From Daldinia sp. FL1419 (taxonomy: Eukaryota > Ascomycota > Sordariomycetes > Xylariales > Hypoxylaceae): DNA of 64,000 nucleotides. Shown in pieces: positions 12,637-23,582 of this stretch (the first letter of the stretch is position 1; each line of letters opens with the position of its first letter). The position numbers and the translations under genes were made by a program. Location of the stretch: assembly GCA_025201765.1 (NCBI GenBank), contig MU623431.1:89793-153792 (forward strand). Direction: 5' to 3'. The notes beneath the pieces are model-generated. The model did not search any database, was not told the origin of the DNA, and saw nothing but the letters and a program-made list of their open reading frames with translations.

Positions 12637-13170
12637 ATGGCTTCTCGTATCCAGATCCCCCTCGACGTCCTGACGTCGCGCCTGAATATTCAGGATCGCT
12701 TCGCCGGATTCCGTAATACTTCTCTCTCTAGTCGGTTCGCCAACATGCGTCCCGTCAGCGAGTTCCTCGATTTCAAGCGTTTGTCTAAACCCGAGAACTT
12801 CGGCGAGGTCCAGTCGCGTGTCAATTACAACCTAGGCACCTTCTCAAGCAATTACCTCATGGTCATCGTTCTTCTTAGCGTCTACGCCTTGATTACGAAC
12901 CCTCTTCTGCTCTTCGATATCATACTCCTGGGTGGTGGATTGTGGCTCCTTGGCCGACTTAACGGACAGGACCTTACTATCGGTACCTTCCAAGCCACAT
13001 CTTCCCAGTTGTATACCGGATTGCTTGTCACCTGTGGTCTTCTATTTCTTATTGCGTCACCTTTCACCACTGTCCTATGGTTGATTGGTGCAAGTGGCGT
13101 GGTCATCTTTGGCCACGCTTCTTTCATGGACAAGCCTATCGATGAGGCTTTTTCCGGGGAGGCGGTCTAG
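12637..13170 (+). CDS. PRA1/Yip3-family Rab-acceptor protein (177 aa)
   Basis: Prenylated Rab acceptor family, small Golgi/ER membrane proteins that bind prenylated Rab GTPases. Single exon. The cytosolic N terminus (about 1-75, with SRVNYNLGTFSSNY) leads into two paired hydrophobic hairpins: about 73-105 (YLMVIVLLSVYALITNPLLL, then ILLGGGLWLLG) and about 128-158 (LLVTCGLLFLIASPF, then VLWLIGASGVVIFGHA). The ending FMDKPIDEAFSGEAV is the normal family C terminus. The start is the first ATG (12637); the longer frame would need a TTG. The disordered-protein gene follows 137 bp downstream on the same strand. Confidence 0.92.
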   Translation: MASRIQIPLDVLTSRLNIQDRFAGFRNTSLSSRFANMRPVSEFLDFKRLSKPENFGEVQSRVNYNLGTFSSNYLMVIVLLSVYALITNPLLLFDIILLGGGLWLLGRLNGQDLTIGTFQATSSQLYTGLLVTCGLLFLIASPFTTVLWLIGASGVVIFGHASFMDKPIDEAFSGEAV

Positions 13171-13307
13171 GTGGTCGGCCGCGAGCTCCCAAATTTGCGC
13201 CCCAATGGGGAAGACCATCGAGGCGCCCGCGAAGAGGATGGGGAGAAGAGGAGGACAATGTATGGGGTACTGGGCGCCGCGTGGAGGAATTAGGAAGTGA
13301 AAATGAT

Positions 13308-14267
13308 ATGGATACACAGGGTACTGATTTAGTAGCTACTTCTGGTAGTAGACGGTTTGCTAGTGACCCACTTCGATTTACTGGAATAGACTTGGGTGGT
13401 GGTAGCCAGGCGCGAAATGGCTATGCTTATCAGCATTCGGATGACGAAAACGATTCAACAGAAGACGACTCGGAGGTTGCATCTGAAGAGGAGGAGGAGG
13501 ATGACGAGAATTCAGCTTTAAGGAGGGAGCTTGATGAGGCTCTAGTACAATCTGCCCTTTCGAGGATACGGAGAGCCCAAGCCAAGGGTAAAGCGGATGT
13601 GAAGCTAAACAAGGAGGAGCTTGCAGCTCTCGAACGTAGGCGGAAACGCTTACAAGCCGAAGCAGAGGCAAAACGACGTGGAAGTGATCGGAAGCGTAAA
13701 GACAAGGAGCAACGATATGCTGTTCCCCTCTCACAGTTTGATGACCCTCAATCAGGTTCAGATCAAAACCAACTTGCGCCTCCCATGGGACGATTCCCTC
13801 CCCCTAACGCTTCACATTCACGTCCTCGTTCAGAAAAATCATCTGCATCCTCTGCTCGCCGTCCTCAATCTATCATACGAGATTCTCCCCCTTTCGACTA
13901 TCAATACGTACACGCGCCTCCTAATCAACGCCATGCCTCGGATCCTACAGCAAAGCCTTCGTCTTCGCGCACGTCCCTGACGGAAACTCAAAACCCTTTC
14001 TTGTACCAAACTGAGGGTCCACCTGCGCCGTATGCAGACAGGAGTAGTTCAAGGCGTCCTAGAGGCAGGGAGGAAAGGGAAGATGAGACAACTAGTGACG
14101 ATGGGGTCGACGCACGACTCTCAAGGGGCAGGAGTCGGGGCGAAATTGTGGTGCAAACATCTCCTTCGCCAGAACGCCTTAAGAGTAAAAAGTCTTCGCC
14201 GCCTATGGCAACTACGAAACGGAAAGCAGTTGCCCCTAAAAAGAGGAAGGGGAAAGAGATCAAGTAG
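13308..14267 (+). CDS. Disordered, charged protein, family unrecognised (319 aa)
   Basis: Single-exon ORF from the first in-frame ATG. An acidic N-terminal patch (SDDENDSTEDDSEVASEEEE, about 53-72) is followed by a helical, probably coiled-coil Lys/Arg/Glu segment (about 80-145), a long Pro/Ser-rich disordered region with RS-like runs (about 165-290) and a C-terminal cluster KRKAVAPKKRKGKE that looks like a nuclear localisation signal. A nuclear role is inferred from this signal only. The short spacing from the PRA1 gene could allow read-through, but the two reading frames are separate. Confidence 0.75.
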   Translation: MDTQGTDLVATSGSRRFASDPLRFTGIDLGGGSQARNGYAYQHSDDENDSTEDDSEVASEEEEEDDENSALRRELDEALVQSALSRIRRAQAKGKADVKLNKEELAALERRRKRLQAEAEAKRRGSDRKRKDKEQRYAVPLSQFDDPQSGSDQNQLAPPMGRFPPPNASHSRPRSEKSSASSARRPQSIIRDSPPFDYQYVHAPPNQRHASDPTAKPSSSRTSLTETQNPFLYQTEGPPAPYADRSSSRRPRGREEREDETTSDDGVDARLSRGRSRGEIVVQTSPSPERLKSKKSSPPMATTKRKAVAPKKRKGKEIK

Positions 14268-14697
14268 TCATCTAGTTATCCTAATAAACAAAGCATACCG
14301 AAGTATTCTGGCGCAATACCCCAGTAATTGATCTGGATAGTTCATGGTTTTATCGGTGATTTTCCCATAATATAGATCATGATCTTATTAAAGGTGTTTT
14401 GAAGAAACGACTTTTTCTAAATTGTAATAAGTCTAACACGAAGGGTATCGTATCGTTCCTTTAAGCTATTTTTCAAACCACCAATCGTAACCCCAACTCT
14501 TACAGGAACAAGGAATGGTATGAAGCGAAGAATCTTAAATCTCTTCTCAAAAATCAGGCCTAAAACGCCGCCCATAAAGTCGTAGCAGGTGGGGATGTGC
14601 CTGAATCCATCCACTCCATCACTCATCATAACCCGTTATATACCGCGCCAAACCTACCGGCTACCCAAGCCCTCGATTACCTACCATACCTCCTACA
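14268..14697. other. Convergent intergenic region
   Basis: 430 bp between two converging genes, presumably two 3' UTRs. No further feature seen. Confidence 0.6.
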
Positions 14698-15585
14698 TTA
14701 AGAAAAGAAGTCGCGAATACTGCCGAAGAAACCGCGGCCGTGGCTTTCGCTGTGGTACTCCCGTCGCCGTTCCCATTGGTAGTCACCGTCTCGGACCCGG
14801 TGGACGGAGATACTTTCGTTGTTACCGAGGCCGCCAGCCATGCGCACGGCCTCACTCATGAGTCCGACACTGTCTCCCGAACCGGCACGAGCTGCAACGC
14901 CCAACATACGCTCAATGGTAGGAGGCAGACGGAGGCCGAAACGGGCTAAGAGGGCGGTTAGGGCACCACCTGTGATCAGTGGCATGATTACTAGCATGAA
15001 CACCTTGATCGGGTGACGCTTCGCGTAATAAATCAGGTCGCGTAAGAGCCGGCGTAGCTTCTTCAGTGTCCGTTGGATGAAAGATGAGCGCGGCTGGCGC
15101 TTGTAGTAGGAATTTGAACGTCCTGTTAAGAATGTCTGCTGTTAGTGGTTGATATGCTATGTATAAATGCGGCACGAATGGCGAGGTAATAATATATACT
15201 ACGTGGCCGAAAGAAATTCTTACAAAAATCATCATCGTGGTTACGCGCCATTCGACAGGCGGATGGATCCGTAGAGCAAGCGAACACACGGAATAGAATA
15301 TAGAGAATTATATCAAGTGAAACGAGAGGAAAACTCACCATTGAAACTAAAGAAACTCCGGGAACTGCCATTTCCAAGGTTGAAGAAGGATCCCCGCGAG
15401 CTGTTGTGCTTGCTATAATGACTACCATCGCCGCCGCCGAAGACAGATGATGCGCCCGAGTGACGCTTGCTACGGTGCGGGTCTCGAGATTTGGAGGATC
15501 TATGGTGAGTAGAGTGAGATTTCCGCGTCGAATTTGAGACGATGGAATCGGCGTCGTCCTCGTCTTCCCAGTCAAAGATACCCAT
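14698..15585 (-). CDS. Unrecognised single-span membrane protein (223 aa)
   Basis: Exon 1 is 15585-15339 and exon 2 is 15122-14698; the 216-nt intron (GTGAGT...CAG) joins in phase 1. The N terminus MGIFDWEDEDD is acidic. It is followed by a Ser/His/Arg-rich low-complexity region (about 20-90), a basic stretch (QRTLKKLRRLLRD), one hydrophobic segment (about 118-142, VFMLVIMPLITGGALTALLA) and a soluble tail ending GFFGSIRDFFS. No domain recognised. The arginine-rich flank before the span suggests an N-in orientation. The continuity of the coding sense across the junction supports the model, but the relatively long intron could hide another small exon. Confidence 0.75.
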
Positions 15586-16259
15586 TGTGAAAATTCGAAG
15601 ACGTAAATAAGGTTATATATATAAAGAATATACCAATGAAATTCGCGTATATATATGAAGCTGTCTCACTCAAACTTGCGACATGCAGTTCGATGTAGTT
15701 CCGCAGTTCGAGTATCACAGAACTAGCTGTCGACGTTCAATTGATGAACACGGCGGGGCAAGTGAGAAAAAGATAGCTGTACTATGGAAGCAAGCTAAGG
15801 GATATTTCTCACATCCAGCTGCCGGAGCGGATCTTTTACTCAAGATCAAGATCGATTATTTTTAATGATCTAACGATCCTCCGTAATTCGACGTAAGCTA
15901 TAAAACGCACCGGCCAGCTTGTGAACAGTCTCTTTTGATGTATGACTGACTACCCACTTCGGCGGAATGCGATAGGTGGGAATAAGGAAAAGAAAATAAT
16001 AATAATATTTTTTTGCGGCTTGCAGATGTCCAGAGGAAAGGTATCGTGAGATGGAACTGCGAATGAGAGAAGAGAGATCGACTTGTCTTCACCGACAATT
16101 CAAGGGGCTGGGCTGGCTGGGCAAACCCCCCTGAACGATCTGCGCCTGCCCTAAAACCGCCCAGAACTGATCCTGGGCTAGGGCTAGTCTGGATTTGGTT
16201 TAGCTGTTCTCTTCCGAGGTGAGCTCTGCGGGTTTGTGGAGACTTCACCGTGTGCGCTG
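15586..16259. other. Intergenic region left of the MITE
   Basis: Promoter region of the membrane-protein gene and sequence up to the transposable element. It contains a GATC-rich patch at 15836-15876. No gene seen. The last nine bases (16251-16259, TGTGCGCTG) are the left copy of the MITE target-site duplication. Confidence 0.6.
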
Positions 16260-16376
16260 CAGTATCTTTAAAAGGCCAAGTAAATCCTCATAAAAGGCCA
16301 ACCCATCCACTTTTCCACGTGAGATAGTGGTCCAACCACCACACACCTAATTTATATAGGGTTTAGTCTATCCCCT
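16260..16376 (+). repeat. Left terminal inverted repeat of the MITE
   Basis: About 117 nt, paired with 16725-16841. The outer 67 bases differ at a single position; further in, differences are largely transitions. Within each TIR the block AAAAGGCCAA/G occurs twice, about 22 bp apart, as expected of sub-terminal transposase-binding repeats. Confidence 0.9.
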
Positions 16377-16724
16377 AACTAAAAACAAAAAAAACAAAAA
16401 ACTGCCCAGTCGTATTTTAATTTATAAAATATTAAATATTTTAGTGCTGCGAAGGCATCACGGGTGCTTGAAATTCAAGCTAGAAAAGGTGCTGTATGCT
16501 CTGAAATTAACCTTGCATGCCCTATAACCCGTATATATTAAAGAGGATTATATTAAGCCTTACCGCCATAAGCGCTAGCATTGAGGGTATCGTGTACGAT
16601 TATAGTGGTGGTGCAAGTAGTAGCGTTGGTATTAAAGTATTAACGATAACTTCAATTATTAGGTAGTATTTTAGGTTGTAATGTATTATATAAAAACGCA
16701 ACCGGGCAATATTCTATTTTTACT

Positions 16725-16841
16725 GGGGGTTAGATTAAACCCAATACAAATTAAATGTGTGTATGTCGGGCCACCATCTCACGTGGAAAAGTGGATGGGT
16801 TGGCCTTTTATGAGGATTTACCTGGCCTTTTAAAGATACTG
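16725..16841 (-). repeat. Right terminal inverted repeat of the MITE
   Basis: Reverse complement of the left TIR (16260-16376). It is followed immediately by the second copy of the 9-bp duplication TGTGCGCTG at 16842-16850. Confidence 0.9.
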
Positions 16842-17164
16842 TGTGCGCTGAACCATTTATGGCAGTTGGAATCGGCCTTGGGAGGAGTATCAAGCCACCG
16901 TGGCTGGGGCTTTGAATTATTGCCCTTTTCGGAAAGTCGCCTTTAGCCTTTGCAGCCACATCTATGACGTCTCTTATTGGATGTATCTTTATACCTTATC
17001 CATCCACTATCTTGAGTGTCTACCCAACACCCGCCTGACAAGCCTAGCTCAAGAGAGGATGATCTGGCCTTTCAGCTTCATATAAGATAATTTGTATTCC
17101 TTTAAAGCCTAGATAATCTTGATAACCTAAAACTTTTTATAAATACGAACTTAATATACACAAG

Positions 17165-18048
17165 ATGACCGATAGGGCGCCTCCCAACTACTGTACGTCA
17201 CTTACCTCTTAGTTCCCGCAACGTCAACCCCACTAACAAGGCGTGAACTATAGACAAGATCCTCGAGATCTCCGAGACTGCTACCACGCAACAGGTTCGC
17301 GATGCCTATAAACGGTGAGTTTCTATATACCCACAGCCTACAGGCTTACACTATATATAAGTTTTTATGTTACTAATAAACCCTCCCCGCAACCAGAGCC
17401 GCCCTCAGAACCCACCCGGACAGAGTTCCCTCCAGCTCTCCCGAGCGCCCTGCCCGAACCCGCAAGTTTCAGCTCGTAAACGACGCATACTACGCACTTT
17501 CCGACCCGACGCGGCGCCGCGAATATGATGCCCAGCGCAGGCGCTTCGGTGGCGGACGCAGCACTTATACCTACGAAGACACCGATGACCCAGAGGAATC
17601 CGTGCCTGAGACCGGCGGGGCTGGGGCCGGAACTGGGGGCGGAGCAGCGCAGAGCGCATACTCGTGGGCATGGAACTTCTTCACGGGCGGCAACACAGAT
17701 TCGCAAGCGCACGCGCGGCAAGAGCGACAGCAAGCCGAAGATGCGCAGTTCGGAGACGTATTCGAGGAGATGTTGCGGGAAGAAGGGCTCGCGGACGAAA
17801 ATACGAATCGCCCTACGACCAAGTTCTGGAGCATACTAGGCGCGGCGAGCGGGAGCGTGCTAGGGTTTATTCTGGCGAATATGCCGGGAGCAGTGGCGGG
17901 TGCTGTGGCGGGAAACAGACTGGGTGCGGTGAGGGATGCGAAGGGGAAGAGCGTGTATGCCGTTTTTCAGGAGCTGCCGCAGGATGATCGGGCGAGGTTG
18001 TTGGCGCAGCTTGCGACGAGGGTGTTTAGTCACGCTGTGGGGATTTGA
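17165..18048 (+). CDS. J-domain (DnaJ/Hsp40) co-chaperone (246 aa)
   Basis: Class C J-protein that would stimulate an Hsp70 ATPase. Exons: 17165-17192, 17254-17314, 17397-18048, all in frame. The J domain occupies about residues 8-75: NYYKILEISETATTQQVRDAYKR is interrupted by the introns and leads to the catalytic HPD tripeptide (THPDRV), then DAYYALSDPTRRREYD. After the J domain come a Gly/Ala-rich linker and an acidic helical region, then a Gly/Ala-rich hydrophobic segment (about 192-216, GSVLGFILANMPGAVAG) resembling a glycine zipper. This suggests membrane association or oligomerisation. There is no Gly/Phe or zinc-finger region. The MITE lies upstream in the promoter. Confidence 0.9.
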
Positions 18049-18744
18049 AGGTGGGATAGAGTAGCAACGGGTATGAAGGTATGAGGATACACGATGGCTA
18101 CGGGGGTTAAGCTATTCAAGGGACCTAAGATTGGACTCGGCTGGGCTGCATTCTTTTCATGGGGATCCTGCGTGGAGTTTAGGTTTGCTTGATTTAGAGA
18201 TGTGCTGATGCTCTGATATACTATTGCGTTTGGGGTGTGGGTAGGGTACTGGTAATGAATTATTTTTAACTGGTAGCAATAAAGTATGTTATATGGCCTT
18301 GTTGTGCCCCATCGAAGCAATCATCGCGTACTCGGCAGTCCTATTGTATAGAGACAAATGATGCACCATTAAGCAGGTTCGTCGGAGAAATAAGGTGAGG
18401 TAATCAAATACGGTATATTTAGGTACATATGTATTTATAATGCATAAGTTATCGTATCTGATGCCCATTCTTTATCTTCTTATCGAAACTATTTATCATC
18501 AAGGGTCTCAACAGGCAGTCGCGGGAGAGAAAAGTTACGCAAAAGCTAGATGACGCTATCCCGTTTCTGGAGCTTTCTCCCCTCGTACCTGGCAGGGGTT
18601 GCTTGTTTCTTTCTCCCCCACCACCGTCAAGCCAGCCCGTCTCGCCGTCCCAGCATCGTCTTTAAACTTTGGGTCTTCTACTTACTCTTCAACTTCTAAT
18701 CCAAGTACTTAATAATTTCCCTTCATCATCACCCGATAGTAAAA
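18049..18744. other. Intergenic region
   Basis: 3' end of the J-domain gene and the pyrimidine-rich promoter of the thioredoxin-PITH gene (CT-rich 18600-18730). No gene seen. Confidence 0.6.
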
Positions 18745-19913
18745 ATGGCGAGTCCCATAGAGATTACGTCAGCCGAGCAGTTTAAAGAGCTGTTAAAAAG
18801 CTCGAGGATCGTAGTGGCAGATTGTAAGTTGGCCTACCCGATACCTTTATTCCCTACTATCAATTTGCCCCGCCATCGTCATCATCTTTACGAGTTACAA
18901 CGCGAAGCTGACAAATTACCCCGACGCGCAGTCTACGCGACCTGGTGCGGGCCTTGCACTCAAATTGCACCCTTTTACGAACGATTATCGAAAACCCTCT
19001 CACGTCCCAAGGTTGCGACGTTCGTCAAAGTCAACACGGAAGCCGAAGGAGCCAAGGCGGTTGCAACTGAATACCGTATCACAGCTCTACCAACCTTTAT
19101 AGTATTTCGCGATGGTTCAGTTGCCGAAAGGGTTACAGGCGCCAACCCAAAGGAACTCCAGACCATTGTTGAGAACCTAAGTCAAAACATCGAAAATGCC
19201 AAGCAAGGGGAGGGTAGCGACAGTGGTTACTCGGCAGGCACCGCTTGGAGAGGAGCTGATCTACCCCGAAGCTACACGGACGTCACGGGCACCGTTGTTA
19301 AACCGCGAGCGGAGCTGTTGAACGTCGAATCGAGCCGCTTTTCCGTTGTAAACCTCTTCGACTCGAGCAAACCTTCGGCGTTATCTAAGGATAAGGCCTC
19401 GGATGGTAAGATAGATTGGATAGAAAGTGACGTAGACGAACAGCTGCTTCTCTACGTTGCATTCAACTCTAGTATTAAGCTCCACACATTGCAGGTATAT
19501 AAATTTATTCTATCACGCGTAACTTGGGTAGGAAACTAATGATTCTCTAGATTACCTCTCTACCGCCCGAGGAGAATGAGGATGATGAAGACGAGCCACC
19601 GATGAGACCCGGAACCCTCAAGCTCTTCGCAAATCCACTGCACAATCTAGATTTTAGCGAGGCTGAAAGTGCCGACGCCGCTCATGTCATCGAGATTCGC
19701 GAGAGCGACTGGAACTCTAACGGTACTGTGAGTCTGGGAATGGGCCCACGATTTGTCCGGTTTCAAAACATCACTAGCCTTGTTATCTTCGTTCAGAGCG
19801 GCGCCGGCAGCGGCGATAAAGTCCGATTGGACCGAATAAGATTTATTGGCGAGTCTGGCGAGAAAAGGGAAATGGGGAAACTTGAGAAGATCGGCGACGA
19901 GCAAGGTGAATAA
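18745..19913 (+). CDS. Thioredoxin with C-terminal PITH domain, TXNL1-like (334 aa)
   Basis: Exons: 18745-18823, 18932-19494, 19551-19913. The N-terminal thioredoxin fold (about 1-108) has the redox motif WCGPC (Cys32/Cys35) and the cis-Pro loop ALPTF. A linker (about 110-135) leads to the PITH domain (about 135-325), the proteasome-interacting module of TXNL1-type proteins, with strands such as LLLYVAFNSSIKLHTLQ and GPRFVRFQNITSLVIFV. It is likely a cytosolic or nuclear thiol reductase docked on the 26S proteasome. Intron 1 (108 nt) is a multiple of three without a stop; splicing it gives the expected VVADFYATWCGPC, while retention would insert 36 residues just before the active site. Length matches the family. 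Confidence 0.94.
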
Positions 19914-22900
19914 AGTGCGACAAGAAAAGAAAAAAAGATGGGTGGGCAGACAAGCACCAATCGCAGGTTCGATGAGTTATGACCAATGCGGGCAGCGAAT
20001 GGAATGCGATAAATAGAGTTGGAATGCCATGAGACCGCATTTATATAGATAAATGGTATCAATCTATGACCGGAATACTCATTATGACTTTCCATTCTCG
20101 TCCACAGCCACAGAAAACGCAGGAGATGTTGACAAGGTCATGATTGGCATACGTGTCTATCCATCTATTTGGTGTCACCACCGACCATTGCGTGAACCAA
20201 CCGGTTTACTCCTTGCTTCGACATTGATTGGATTCTATTAATCTGCAAATCTAGTTGGTTGTCATGTTTAGTTCTGACCTCATCACCACCATCACGGATT
20301 CGCATTATTTTTCCTCATTACTATGATCAGTGATATATTTAACATGTCAAGATGATATTTAAACAGCACGCCACTGCGTTGAGTAAGCACCGTCAGGGTA
20401 TTCCTTGGAATTGCAGTAGCGATATCGTTTCCGGACATTATCCTCGTCTAGCAGTAAAATAAAATAAAATTAACCAACTAGTCTCTCGTAAGCTGAGCTA
20501 TGGGAATAGGCTGTCGTGATCTTTTATGTCCAGCATCTTCACTGCGGTTCGAAGAAGCGACCAAAGGCTTCGAAATCGAACCGACATCAGAAGTGAAGTC
20601 GCCGGCTTGCAATTTTAATTACTCTGTGGCATGATTGACGCTATGTATCCATGGAGGTATATTCCACTGAAGGAAGAAGGGATTCGAGCAACACGGGAAA
20701 TGTGATATCATGCCAGCCGCACGAAGAAAAAAAAAGAGAAAAAGGAAAATGAAAATTTGTCGCATCGCGCTCGAGTTTTGATTTGCTCTGTTAGCGTCGG
20801 CACCAGCTGCGAGTTTCACATGCAGGTGTCAACTGGGCCTGTTTGGGCTGCCGGTACTCGCGCTAGAGCGACAACCGAGTGGGGGACTCATCGACGGCAG
20901 ATATTCGGGCATACTAGTATTACCTACTAGTTATATTAAGTAGAGGTAGTTAATAGGTAATATTAATTAAGTATCGTTCCAGTACTGTACCTATAATAAG
21001 TCCTGTATAATATACTGTAAAGACCTAGCGAGAGCAAGAAGGAAGTACCTACGATTAAGTAATCCGATCGTTGTCCCAGGAACTTTAATAATTCTTCCGA
21101 TGTTTCATTGCTTCCAGCTTTAGAGATTTGCTCCACCTCTCGTCGCATTGCGCATCAAATTGAAAGCAGGTTCAACTCAAGGTAAATTCAATGTTCTTGA
21201 AACGAACGGAAGGATCAAGTCGATCCAAGTCAATCCAGGTCAATCCAGGTCAATCCAAGTCCAATCCAAGTCCAATCCACCTTTTTCTCCAACGAATTAC
21301 TACAAATGTACGGATCCGTACTACAAACGTAGTTGTTTCCCCGTCTCGCGAAATCTAGACGCCGTTCTTATTTAATCGAAGACCCTTGGAACAGCTAGTC
21401 CCGGAACGATCATGCTGTTTTTCTAACTAGTTTTTAACTGGTCTTTGATACATAACCTGTACTTGGTTTTTTAATATATCCGTCCACTTGGATCCTTTCC
21501 ATCGTCCATAACCCAGACTTGTTATACAATCCTAGACCGTTTTTTTCCCTGTTGTCCATCCTGCCATCCCGTACACCAGTACACGGCGCCATCCCCCGCA
21601 GCCCGTATCCCCCCCGTCAAGTGTAAAGTGGAAAAATAAGAAGAAGTGGGAGTGGGAGTGGCAGTGGGAGGGGCATACGTGTGCATGTCCATCCTAACCT
21701 AGGGGTGAAAAAAATAATTACGGATACCTCCTATAGGCTTTTAGGCCAACTCTGTCTGCCTGTATCCAGTGCGTATCCGACTCCTTTTACAACTCTTTCG
21801 CCGAGAAAGGGGCTTCAGGGTTTCGGGGGCTGTTAATGTAGGTAGTAGCTAATAGATTTCGAACCATTGGCAAGCCTCGTCTACAGCCCCGATTCTGGCA
21901 TGTCTGCGCGCCATCCTTTTGTCATGTTCTTGTCGTCGAACCCCCAATTTCTCCCCTCATGCAACGTCACTCAGCAGACTACGACCACTACTAATGGTAT
22001 GGTGCTACTTATATGGTACTATATGGACTATGGGTACTACTACGGTATAAATCCCACCAGCACGGGGCTTTATTAAGTCGTCAGAAGCCGCACACACAGT
22101 AGCAGCGCTAGCAACCCCCCCTAAGTCGACGTCAGCTGCTCTAGCCTCCGTCTTGGATATGATAGTCTGCTGCGTGATATCTGCACGTGTGCTACAGAAG
22201 CAGGGTTCCAACGTAGTACGAAAGAAAGGCGAACCAGCGTTGGAAGAAACCAAAAAAAGAAAGAAAGGAAAAAAAAAAAAAAAAAAGCCTGTCTAACGTG
22301 GTATACAGCATTAATATCCAACTTAATTGTTCCATTTATAGACCTGTTCCGACCGTCGCATGCCTCGACTCCCTATTCGTCTACCGGCCAACGCATGGTA
22401 AGCTCTCTATCTATCGTCTCGTCTCAAAAAATCATTTCACAGCTATCGTAGTAGTCTTATTAACCCGGCCCATTTCATAGGATTCTCCAGCACGCTTCAG
22501 CTTCCCTTTTCAGGAACTGCCTCGCTACGTTGGTTGTACGTCAGCGCCCCCCCGACTATTGTAGCTGATTGTATGTATTGTCCGTTGTTGTGCGTATTGT
22601 GCCATCACCCCCATGTCTCTTTCTGGAAGGTTTCCGCCGCTCAAGCGTCCTCTTAGAATTGTTAGCTCGTCGCCTTTGGTCTCTGCTCACAAGTCCGTCC
22701 CATACCCGCATGACTGGCTTTAAACTATTTGCTCTTGCCCCCAACCTTTTTCCATCTGAGTAAAGAAGCAAAAAGCTTTGCAAGCCACCCCTTTCCATTA
22801 GCGGCTCCCATTGTCTCTAATATTCTGGAGACGCCGACCCATGTGATCTAGCATCCTACTCATTTCTAGGTACATATTCCACCAGTGACCATAGTTAACT

Positions 22901-23582
22901 CTTAAATCTCATAAACATCTTACATCATATGTTGGCTCGGCTCCTTCTTGGTTAACCCTGTGAATAAAATCTGCTCCTTTTTATTCCTCTTGGATTAGTC
23001 CGCCTTTACTCTCTCTCCCTCTCTCTCTCTTTCTCTCCCATCAGCGTCAGAAAACGTCATTGGGTTTTCATATTGGATTTAGTGGCAGAGTTAAAGAGAA
23101 ACGCAGCGTAGTAATTAAACTCGTGGCTTATTGCCCGAGGCCTCCCCACGCCGGTTTTAACAATCCGCCTTCGTGGCCAAACTCACTGTGGACAACTTAC
23201 GGCGACGTGGATCGCCCGCCACTCCTCGTAAAAAGCATATACGAGAAACCCGATATAGAGTACCCGGCGAGACAATTAATTTAGACGAAGGATCTTGGGG
23301 CTGAAGTGGAAGCCTCGGGAACCGTTGCTGATAGATCAAACAGCTGAGAGCGCTTCGAGGCTGTGGCTGGCAGGAGTTTTGCATTGGCTTCTGCCAGTTA
23401 GCCACATTCGTATCGAGCCTGACGTTTCTACGGCGCCGGATCGACTCAAGAGTAAGCGGAGGGAAGTTATTATTTAGAAGTTCGGTGCGAAAGATAAGGG
23501 GGAAGAAAAAAGAACCCACAGAACTTGGATATTTTATGCGGCATAGACGGCAGCAATACATTCACCAATACGACGACTCACG
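19914..23582. other. 3.7-kb gene-poor region
   Basis: No convincing gene. It holds a six-unit minisatellite (21219-21280), an 18-base A run (22269-22286), GT/GGGAGT-type simple sequence near 21645-21675 and a CT-rich tract (about 23007-23039), a common feature of fungal promoters upstream of the 2EXR gene. Open frames in the region are short and overlapping. Confidence 0.5.
21219..21280 (+). repeat. Minisatellite, six units of 10-11 bp
   Basis: Tandem units with consensus GTCAATCCAR: four 10-bp units, then two 11-bp units carrying an extra C (GTCCAATCCAA). The change in unit length within one array suggests replication slippage after a single insertion. Not inside a recognised gene. Confidence 0.85.

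Larger units (their letters stand above)
16260..16841. mobile_element. 582-bp MITE with 117-bp TIRs, Mutator-like
   Basis: Non-autonomous DNA transposon. Its ends are inverted copies of each other, both beginning CAGTATCTTTAAAAGGCC. It is flanked by a perfect 9-bp direct repeat, TGTGCGCTG (16251-16259 and 16842-16850), the target-site duplication. A 9-bp duplication and long TIRs fit the Mutator (MULE) superfamily. The interior (about 16377-16724) is AT-rich with no ORF. It lies about 320 bp upstream of the J-domain gene's ATG, so it may carry promoter elements. Confidence 0.9.

Noticed and set aside
13378..13734. Antisense ORF over the disordered protein gene
   Set aside because: Shadow of the coding strand with no motif of its own.
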